Positions 1 to 5,554 of a stretch of 22,609 nucleotides of DNA are shown here, in pieces (position 1 is the first letter of the stretch; each line of letters starts with the position of its first letter). This DNA is from Omnitrophica WOR_2 bacterium RBG_13_41_10 (GTDB lineage Bacteria > Omnitrophota > Gorgyraeia > Gygaellales > Profunditerraquicolaceae), in the NCBI GenBank assembly GCA_001805465.1, contig MHGH01000003.1, positions 49,216 through 71,824 on the forward strand, in the 5' to 3' direction. Both the position numbers and the translations under genes were made by a program. The notes under the pieces were generated by a model. The model searched no databases and was not told the DNA's origin. It saw only the letters and a list, made by a program, of their open reading frames with translations.

Positions 1-283
1 TTTTATTCGGCCCGAATATTTTTAACTTATATTTAGAGAATTCATCAACTATACCTAAAGAAAGGGGCACCTCAGGGCCAACTATTGTCAAATTTATGTT
101 TTCTTTTCTGGCAAAATCTAAAAGCTTATCTATGTTTTCGGATTTGATATCTATGCATTCGGCAAGCTGAGAAATACCGCCGTTGCCGGGTGCGCAAAAA
201 ATCTTATCCACCAACTTTGACTGGGAAATCTTCCAGACCAAGGCATGTTCCCTACCGCCTGAACCAATTACTAATATTCTCAT
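1..283 (-). CDS. purD: Phosphoribosylamine-glycine ligase, N-terminal part (runs off left edge)
   Basis: GAR synthetase joins glycine to phosphoribosylamine with ATP, the second step of purine synthesis. Only the first 94 codons are in the window; the frame stays open to base 1. Translation from the ATG at 281-283 begins MRILVIGSGGREHAL, the hallmark N-terminus of PurD (glycine-rich nucleotide-fold loop GSGGREHA), followed by a CAPGNGGI segment near residue 31 and VGPEVPL near residue 69, all in family order. The gene lies downstream of purB-purL-purF-purM on the same strand but is separated from them by a foreign-looking gene and two palindromic elements. I see no Shine-Dalgarno sequence in the bases just upstream of the ATG, and palindromic element 299-476 ends only 15 bases away. 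Identity is secure; the mode of expression is not. Confidence 0.95.
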   Translation of the reverse strand, partial: MRILVIGSGGREHALVWKISQSKLVDKIFCAPGNGGISQLAECIDIKSENIDKLLDFARKENINLTIVGPEVPLSLGIVDEFSKYKLKIFGPNK

Positions 284-298
284 GTTTATCTAATACTG

Positions 299-476
299 TT
301 TAGCGGGTTCTGTCTTGGACTGTTTCTCGCGGGGACGTTTGTTTTGCCCCAGCGTGGCAAAACTGCACTCGCCTGCGGACCCTCGCTCTCACCGACAAAT
401 CTTATAGCGGGTGAACCGTGCCCGCTTTAGGTTCCTCGGACGCCCCGCTCAAAATCAGTCCAAGCCACCCGCTAAA
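299..476. repeat. Palindromic element 1 (MITE-like or structured-RNA-like)
   Basis: The ends are inverted copies: TTTAGCGGGT at 299-308 against ACCCGCTAAA at 467-476, then CTTGGACTG at 314-322 against CAGTCCAAG at 456-464, then GCGGGG at 329-334 against CCCCGC at 443-448. Inside are a perfect 8-bp hairpin (GTTTTGCC 341-348 / GGCAAAAC 356-363) and a 6-bp hairpin (AGCGGG 406-411 / CCCGCT 421-426). The TAGCGGGT motif recurs at 405-412. No convincing ORF lies within. It could be a non-autonomous mobile element, a repeat family or a folded RNA; one copy cannot decide. It sits between the TIR-like gene and purD. Confidence 0.7.
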
Positions 477-483
477 AATATTA

Positions 484-1248
484 TCAATAATCTGGCTCAT
501 ACAATGTTTCATATGTCTTTATGTCGTCGTCTTCTACTGGGAATCCATAACGTTCAATAACTTTTCTCCCCAATTCAGTGGGATGATATCCGTATCCTAC
601 TTTATCTCTTTTCAAATCTACCAAGCTCAGACTTAATAATAAGGGTATTGCTAATAATTTATCATTTACCTCTAAATCCGAAGCGTGCCTTATCTTACCT
701 CTAGTTGCAATCAAAAAATTTGAAGCTTCTAATGACAAACTTTCAGCTGCTTTTCTTACCATAGATCTCTGTATCTTTTCTATTTGATCTAAACGAAACA
801 GGATAGTTTCTTTGATATCCTCTATCGCTTTTTCTTGATCACCGATATTATATTTCACTACTCCACTAGATTGTATATCGAATGGTAATTTGCCATCATC
901 ATCCCTAATCACAATGACTTCTTCGGGATTTCTCCATGTATGTGCCAATCCTAACTCATACATTACATTTGAATTTCGATTACTTTCTCCTTTATATTCT
1001 TCGATCGGTGAAATATCAAATAAAGTTAATCTACATTCAATTATTCCAGTCATTATATCAATAGGTATAGAATCTCCTGTTATTATATTCTTGAAAAAAC
1101 GAGGTTTTAATGAAGTTTGCTGTATAGCTTTCTCAATAATTGGATAATATCTTTTTGAAACATTATCATCATTAAACCACATGCCTACAAAGATTTCATC
1201 AGGCCATTTGGGTAATCTAAAATCATTCCAAAATTTTTTAGGATACAT
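484..1248 (-). CDS. TIR/nucleoside-deoxyribosyltransferase-like domain protein with winged-helix-like tail
   Basis: 254 aa, probably cytoplasmic (no signal or membrane segment). Residues 17-135 look like the nucleotide-processing fold shared by nucleoside 2-deoxyribosyltransferases and TIR-like NADases: IFVGMWFND at 19-27, the strand LTLFDIS at 75-80+, NSNVMYELGLAH at 92-103 with E98 in the place of the catalytic Glu, and LPFD at 121-124. Residues about 170-236 read as a helix-rich, winged-helix-like module ending GYGYHPTELGRKVIERYGF. The start ATG at 1246-1248 has a good AGGTGAAA ribosome site. G+C is low: 56 of 180 bases in three blocks (661-720, 781-840, 1021-1080), against 83 of 180 in blocks of the SPFH gene and purM. 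Palindromic elements flank it on both sides. In related families such domains cleave NAD or nucleotides in phage defence; that role here is inference. It could equally be a regulator or a nucleotide-salvage enzyme. Confidence 0.65.
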   Translation of the reverse strand: MYPKKFWNDFRLPKWPDEIFVGMWFNDDNVSKRYYPIIEKAIQQTSLKPRFFKNIITGDSIPIDIMTGIIECRLTLFDISPIEEYKGESNRNSNVMYELGLAHTWRNPEEVIVIRDDDGKLPFDIQSSGVVKYNIGDQEKAIEDIKETILFRLDQIEKIQRSMVRKAAESLSLEASNFLIATRGKIRHASDLEVNDKLLAIPLLLSLSLVDLKRDKVGYGYHPTELGRKVIERYGFPVEDDDIKTYETLYEPDY

Positions 1249-1280
1249 AGTATTTCACCTTTATTCACACAGGTATTAAA

Positions 1281-1491
1281 AATGAATCTGGCGGATTTTC
1301 GAGCGAATGGAGGTTTTAGCCAAAGCAGCTTGAGTATTTTTGGGAATCCGAACGCGAAAGCATTCGGATGGCGAGGATGTATGAGCCCGTCCTGGGCGAT
1401 AGCCCGACGGGCGAGTTCCGCAGCCACCAAAAATACGAAAGACCTTTGGCGTGAAAAAACCGACTTGAGCGAGAAAAACGACAGATTCATT
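1281..1491. repeat. Palindromic element 2 (MITE-like or structured-RNA-like)
   Basis: The ends AATGAATCTG (1281-1290) and CAGATTCATT (1482-1491) are exact inverted repeats. Complementarity continues inward with interruptions: GGTTTT 1312-1317 / AAAACC 1456-1461, CCAAAG 1320-1325 / CTTTGG 1444-1449, TATTTTTGG 1335-1343 / CCAAAAATA 1427-1435. The centre holds two hairpins: 1347-1368 (TCCGAA/TTCGGA arms closing a GC pair pair with a GAAA loop) and 1385-1412 (GCCCGTC/GACGGGC outer and GGGC/GCCC inner arms). The result is a long arm topped by two stem-loops. An open plus-strand frame through it is most likely a by-product of the repeat. No transposase is nearby. Confidence 0.75.
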
Positions 1492-1516
1492 AAACAAAGA
1501 GCGATGTCTTTAAATT

Positions 1517-1531
1517 CAGGGATAGTCCCTG
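1517..1531. repeat. Short REP-like hairpin downstream of the SPFH gene
   Basis: CAGGGA and TCCCTG arms (6 bp) close a 3-base loop, 13 bases after the SPFH gene's stop. No T-run follows in the direction of transcription, so it is a poor intrinsic terminator. It may protect the 3' end of the transcript or be a REP-type palindrome; the sequence alone cannot tell. Confidence 0.4.
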
Positions 1532-1544
1532 TTTATTATATAAA

Positions 1545-2420
1545 TTATTTCTTTTCTTCTTTTGCTTCCCGTTTTAAAGGCAATACTCCGGCCATTTCGC
1601 CAATCACATTAACTAATTCCGTATTTGCAGGAACGACTATTTTGGCATTATTCTGAAGGGAATGCTCTACCGCCTCCAGTTTTCTTAAAACTTGGGCATT
1701 ACCTGTAAAATATTTATTTGCTGCCTCATTCACCAAGCGAATCGCCTCTGCCTCTCCTTCAGCCTGTAAAATTCTTGCCTGCTTGATGCCTTCGGCTTTC
1801 TTAATCTCCGCCCTTTTCTGGCCGTCGGCAACAGTTTCCGTAGCTGTAGCAAAATCAACCGCAGAAATCTTTTCATTTTCCGCCTTAACCACCTTGTTCA
1901 TTGTCTCCTGGACATCTTTCGGCGGATCAATCTCTTTTAATTCTGTCCTTACTATCTCAATTCCCCAATGAGCGGTTTCGCTCATAAGCGTCTTATGCAG
2001 CTCATCGTTAATCTTTCCGCGTTCGCTATTGGCTGATTTCAGAGTAAGCGTACCGATAATATTTCTTAAAGTAGTCCTGGCTAAATTAACTATCTGCCAT
2101 TGGTAATTATTTACATTGTATATACAATTTTTTGCATCCTCTTCGTCTGCCTTGACTTTAAAATAAACCTGGGCATCGACCTTGGCGTTAAGATTATCAA
2201 AGGTGATAATCTCCTGCGGCTCTGCATCAACCATTTGCTCTGTGATATTTATTTGATAGATATTCTCTATAACAGGAATAATCCAATTAAACCCTGGGTT
2301 AGCAAAACGATTGTATTTGCCTAACCTTTCAATCAAGCCTCTGTGGGTGGGCCTGACAATGCGGATACCCAAAAAGAATATAATTATGACTGCTGAAATA
2401 ATTATTGCGGCGATGTTCAT
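1545..2420 (-). CDS. SPFH/band-7 (stomatin-like) membrane protein
   Basis: 291 aa. One N-terminal membrane segment (residues about 4-23, IAAIIISAVIIIFFLGI) is followed by the band-7 core: RPTHRGLIERLGKYNRFANPG at about 23-43, the VDAEPQEIITFDNLNAKVDAQVYFKV strand region at about 63-88, and the LRNIIGTLTLKSANSERGKIN helix at about 117-137. A charged, Ala/Glu-rich helix (about 205-240) precedes a hydrophobic C-terminal patch, and the protein ends EKK. SPFH proteins form large membrane-bound rings or scaffolds and often tune membrane proteases such as FtsH; no specific partner is shown here, and the FtsH-like gene of this window lies 13 kb away. It follows purM by 18 bases with a strong AGGAGGG site, so it is probably the tail of the purine transcript. 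The link to purine synthesis looks positional rather than functional. Confidence 0.88.
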   Translation of the reverse strand: MNIAAIIISAVIIIFFLGIRIVRPTHRGLIERLGKYNRFANPGFNWIIPVIENIYQINITEQMVDAEPQEIITFDNLNAKVDAQVYFKVKADEEDAKNCIYNVNNYQWQIVNLARTTLRNIIGTLTLKSANSERGKINDELHKTLMSETAHWGIEIVRTELKEIDPPKDVQETMNKVVKAENEKISAVDFATATETVADGQKRAEIKKAEGIKQARILQAEGEAEAIRLVNEAANKYFTGNAQVLRKLEAVEHSLQNNAKIVVPANTELVNVIGEMAGVLPLKREAKEEKK

Positions 2421-2438
2421 CTTTACCCTCCTCTTTTT

Positions 2439-3455
2439 CTAGACTATCTCTACTTCTTTTTTCCCTTTTACAACCTCACCGATAACCCAGGATTTAAGTT
2501 TAAGTTCGCTTAATTTGGAAATTATGCTTCTAGCTGCCTGTGGCTTGACAATCAAAACCATACCTATACCCATATTAAAGGTATGATACATTTCTTTGTC
2601 CTTGATATTGCCTTTGGCTTGAATGAGGCGAAATATTTTTGGCACTACCCAGGCATTTTTATTAATTCTAACATTCAGGCTAGACGGTAAAATTCTGGCT
2701 ATCTTGTCATAGAATGCGCCGCCAGTGATATGCGCTATCCCTTTTATTGTACCGGGTGCAGAGTACCGTGTACCGTGCAGAAGAGATAAAACGGGTTTGA
2801 CATATATCCGCGTAGGCTTAAGTAGCTCGCTACTCATGCGTTTCAATTCATTTTGCGAAAATACTTTTCTTACCAGCGAATATCCGTTAGAGTGTATGCC
2901 GTTTGACTCTAAGCCAATAACCATATCGCCAACTTCGGTTTTTAAGCCATCAATGATATTTTTACGTTCAACCGCACCAACGCAAAAACCCGCCAGATCA
3001 TAGTCACCGTCCTTATACATCCCCGGCATCTGGGCGGTCTCTCCGCCGATTAAAGAACAACCCGCCTGCATACAACCATGGTTTATACCTTTCACTACCT
3101 CTACCAAGACGCCTTCCTCTAATTTACTGAAGGCAATATAATCTAGAAAAAATAGGGTTTCAGCTCCCACGCATAAAATATCGTTGACATTCATCGCTAC
3201 GGCATCAATTCCTACGGTATCATGTTTATTAGCTAAAACAGCAATCTTTAATTTTGTGCCTACCCCGTCAGAAGAAGAGACTAAAACCGGATCCTTATAT
3301 TTTTCTTTAGGGAACCTAAAAAAACTTCCGAACCCTCCGATATCCCTTAAGACTTCTTTTTGAAAAGACTGCCTGACTAAAGGTTTTATCTTCTGTTTAA
3401 ACATACTTGCCTTCTTAATATCCACCCCTGAAGCCTTGTAAGTTAATCTTTTCAT
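2439..3455 (-). CDS. purM: Phosphoribosylformylglycinamidine cyclo-ligase (AIR synthetase)
   Basis: Closes FGAM to AIR with ATP in the purine pathway. 338 aa, about the usual 340-350. Recognisable blocks: MKRLTYKASGVDIKKAS at the N-terminus, VSSSDGVGTKLKIA at 59-72, DAVAMNVNDILCVGA at 84-98, LIGGETAQMPGMY at 135-147, LESNGIHSNGYSLVRK at 182-197, LLKPTRIYVKP at 211-221, GIAHITGGAFYDKI at 239-252 and YHTFNMGIGM at 290-299. The frame is open further upstream, but the ATG at 3453-3455 overlaps the purF stop as ATGA and carries a GGGAG site, so translation is coupled to purF. Two oddities: the usual GGG after HIT reads GGA, and about six extra residues (around 228-237) come from a short repeat in the DNA. 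Confidence 0.95.
   Translation of the reverse strand: MKRLTYKASGVDIKKASMFKQKIKPLVRQSFQKEVLRDIGGFGSFFRFPKEKYKDPVLVSSSDGVGTKLKIAVLANKHDTVGIDAVAMNVNDILCVGAETLFFLDYIAFSKLEEGVLVEVVKGINHGCMQAGCSLIGGETAQMPGMYKDGDYDLAGFCVGAVERKNIIDGLKTEVGDMVIGLESNGIHSNGYSLVRKVFSQNELKRMSSELLKPTRIYVKPVLSLLHGTRYSAPGTIKGIAHITGGAFYDKIARILPSSLNVRINKNAWVVPKIFRLIQAKGNIKDKEMYHTFNMGIGMVLIVKPQAARSIISKLSELKLKSWVIGEVVKGKKEVEIV
2750..2781. repeat. Short repeat-like insertion inside purM
   Basis: GTACCGTG occurs twice, overlapping by one base, within a segment that also repeats GTGCAGA and GTACC. It encodes HGTRYSAPGT between LSLL and IKGIAH of PurM. Recalled E. coli PurM has about six fewer residues at this loop, so the segment looks like an in-frame expansion. 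This is a judgement from memory of the family, not an alignment. Confidence 0.4.
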
Positions 3456-4846
3456 GGATGTCTCCCTGTCCAGCAATACAGACAAAGTTTTTCCTTGGCT
3501 AAACCAATAGCCTTGATCATATCCTCTAATCTCTGGTATTTCAATGTGGTCACGCCTAAATCTTTGGTAATCCAATCCACCATTTTTTTATACTGCGGGG
3601 AGTTTTCTTTTAAATAAACAGAGACATCCTTGACTTCCCTGTCTTCAATAGCCTTAATTGCCCGGCGGGCAGCCAATTCGTAGAGAGAGCGGGTAGAATA
3701 ATTAAATTTACAGGGGAACATCAAAGGCGGACAGGCTATTCTCAAATGAATCTCTTTAGCTCCGCATTCCAATAATTTCTGGATAGTATAATTTTTAAAC
3801 TGCGTGCCTCTTACGATAGAATCATCGCAAATCACAATGCGCTTGCCTTTAATTATCTCCTGAATAGCGATTAGCTTCATTCTGGCAATCAAATCACGTG
3901 TTTCCTGTGAAGGTGGAGTATAGCTACGGTCAAAACCAGGAGTATACTTTACCAGCGCCCTTCTAAAAGGGGTTTTTGATTCCATAGCATAACCAACGGC
4001 ATGGGTTGTACCTGAATCCGGAACACCGGAAACAATGTCTTTTTTCACGTTATCATTCTTGGCTAAAAACATACCGCACCTTTCTCTGACTACCTCAACT
4101 GTTATCCCTTCATAAGAAGAAGCGGGAAATCCGGTGTAAATCCATAAGAAAGCACAAACCTGATTAATCCGGCGGCCCTTGCGCTTAGACTGCATCCCTT
4201 TCTCATTGATTAAAATAATTTCACCGGGTCCTAGATATTTTACTATTTTAAAACCTAAATTATTAAAAGCGCTGGTTTCGGTAGTTACCGCCCAGTCTTT
4301 ACCGCGTTGCCCCACTATTAACGGCGTATAGCCGTATCTGTCTCTGGCAGCATAAATACCGTCTTTAGCCAGCAAAAGCAGTGAACAGGAGCCGTCTATC
4401 TTAGAAAACATATCTTCGATGCCGTCAATAATGGTTTTTCCGCGAATAATCAGTTTGGCGACTAATTCGGTAAAATTAGCGCTACCGTCGGCTACTTCAC
4501 TAAAAGACTGCCCCTCTTTATACAACTGTTCTGTTAATTCTTGGGCATTATCAATAAATCCGTTAGTGACAATTGCAAAAGGGCCGAACTTAGAATTAAT
4601 GCAAATAGGCTGTTCATCCCTTGCGCTAATTACCCCAATCCCTTTATTCCCGGGCATTTTTTTATAATCTTCGTAAAATTTGCTTTTAAACTGTGCGCCT
4701 TTAATGTCGTGTATCTTGCGCGTTAATTCATTTGCCCATACTGCTAAACCGGCAAATTGAGTGCCCAAATGGGAATGGTAATCCGTGCCGTAAAATAAAT
4801 CTTGGGTACAATCATCCCGAGAGACTACACCAAATATTCCGCTCAT
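3452..4846 (-). CDS. purF: PurF-type amidophosphoribosyltransferase lacking the glutaminase cysteine
   Basis: 464 aa. PurF makes phosphoribosylamine from PRPP, using ammonia cut from glutamine by an N-terminal Ntn domain. The phosphoribosyltransferase half is intact: SGVPDSGTTHAVGYA at 273-287, FDRSYTPPSQETRD at 305-318 and the PRPP loop RIVICDDSIVRGT at 336-348. Four cysteines in the places of the [4Fe-4S] ligands of Bacillus PurF are visible: C231, C379, C455 and C458. The N-terminus reads MSGIFGVVS, so the catalytic Cys that must become residue 1 is Ser. The glutamine-binding RYST motif is also absent (GIGVISARDEQP at 69-80). Homologues with this N-terminus exist in other bacteria from memory. 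It may use free ammonia or a separate glutaminase. ATG at 4844-4846 has an AGAGGTGG site; the stop overlaps purM. Confidence 0.9.
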   Translation of the reverse strand: MSGIFGVVSRDDCTQDLFYGTDYHSHLGTQFAGLAVWANELTRKIHDIKGAQFKSKFYEDYKKMPGNKGIGVISARDEQPICINSKFGPFAIVTNGFIDNAQELTEQLYKEGQSFSEVADGSANFTELVAKLIIRGKTIIDGIEDMFSKIDGSCSLLLLAKDGIYAARDRYGYTPLIVGQRGKDWAVTTETSAFNNLGFKIVKYLGPGEIILINEKGMQSKRKGRRINQVCAFLWIYTGFPASSYEGITVEVVRERCGMFLAKNDNVKKDIVSGVPDSGTTHAVGYAMESKTPFRRALVKYTPGFDRSYTPPSQETRDLIARMKLIAIQEIIKGKRIVICDDSIVRGTQFKNYTIQKLLECGAKEIHLRIACPPLMFPCKFNYSTRSLYELAARRAIKAIEDREVKDVSVYLKENSPQYKKMVDWITKDLGVTTLKYQRLEDMIKAIGLAKEKLCLYCWTGRHP

Positions 4847-4866
4847 CTTGCCACCTCTTTAAGTAA

Positions 4867-5535
4867 TCATAAATTTTTCAGGTTATTTTTCCGATAAAAC
4901 TTCTTTATTGCCTCTACTACTTCTTTTGGTTTATCTACTACGCTAAATATAGCAAGCTCTTTTTCGTCTATATTAGCCTCTTTTAATACTCTTGCCTTAA
5001 GCCAATCCAACAGGCCCTTCCAGTATTCCCGGCCGAATAATACTACCGGAAATTTATCGATTCTTTTAGTTTGTATAAGATTTATGGCTTCGGTAAATTC
5101 ATCAAGAGTGCCGTAACCTCCAGGCATAATCACAAAGGCTTTGGCGTATTTTACAAACATAACCTTGCGCACAAAGAAATAACGAAAATCTAAAAGCGTA
5201 TCTACATATTTATTAGGCATCTGCTCTAGAGGTATCTGGATATTTAATCCTATAGAGTGGCCGCCTGCCCGTCTAGTGCCTTTGTTAGCTGCTTCCATTA
5301 TCCCCGGGCCGCTACCGGTAATAACCGCATAGCCTGCTTTTGCCAAAAGATAAGCTGTTTCTTCGGCTAATTTGTAATATTTATTACCGGGTTTGGTCCT
5401 GCTTGAGCCAAATATAGATACTGCCTTACCTATGCCAGAAAGAACTTCAAATCCATCCACAAACTCTGACATGATACGGAATACCCGCCAGGTGTCCTCC
5501 GAGGCAAAACCACCCTTAGGATTTTTTTCTTTCAT
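4867..5535 (-). CDS. LOG-family nucleotide 5'-monophosphate phosphoribohydrolase
   Basis: 222 aa, single Rossmann-like domain. The family signature is clear: GSGPGIMEAANKG at 74-86, FRYFFVRKVMF at 117-127 and PGGYGTLDEFTEA at 138-150. LOG proteins (once annotated lysine decarboxylases) hydrolyse purine nucleoside monophosphates, including cytokinin forms, to base plus ribose 5-phosphate. The N-terminal 30 residues (KEKNPKGGFASEDTWRVFRI) precede the fold as in many bacterial members. The gene sits between purL and purF with gaps of 19 and 20 bases and a GAGGAG site upstream, so it belongs to the purine transcript. A role in adjusting AMP-type pools is a reasonable inference; the substrate is not shown by sequence. 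Confidence 0.88.
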   Translation of the reverse strand: MKEKNPKGGFASEDTWRVFRIMSEFVDGFEVLSGIGKAVSIFGSSRTKPGNKYYKLAEETAYLLAKAGYAVITGSGPGIMEAANKGTRRAGGHSIGLNIQIPLEQMPNKYVDTLLDFRYFFVRKVMFVKYAKAFVIMPGGYGTLDEFTEAINLIQTKRIDKFPVVLFGREYWKGLLDWLKARVLKEANIDEKELAIFSVVDKPKEVVEAIKKFYRKNNLKNL

Positions 5536-5554
5536 ATCAACTCTCCTCTTTATA

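Noticed and set aside
418..636. Plus-strand frame starting in element 1
   Set aside because: It crosses from the element into the antisense of the TIR-like gene; no start signals.
1517..1531. Intrinsic terminator after the SPFH gene
   Set aside because: A six-bp stem without a T-run; kept only as a REP-like hairpin.
1282..1656. Plus-strand open frame of 124 codons through palindromic element 2
   Set aside because: It follows the repeat and runs into the SPFH gene antisense; no ribosome site, no recognisable protein, and the DNA pairs with itself rather than showing codon structure.
3456..3575. Longer purM start 40 codons upstream
   Set aside because: The extra residues match no PurM N-terminus and lie inside purF; the ATG at 3453-3455 has an ATGA overlap and a good ribosome site.
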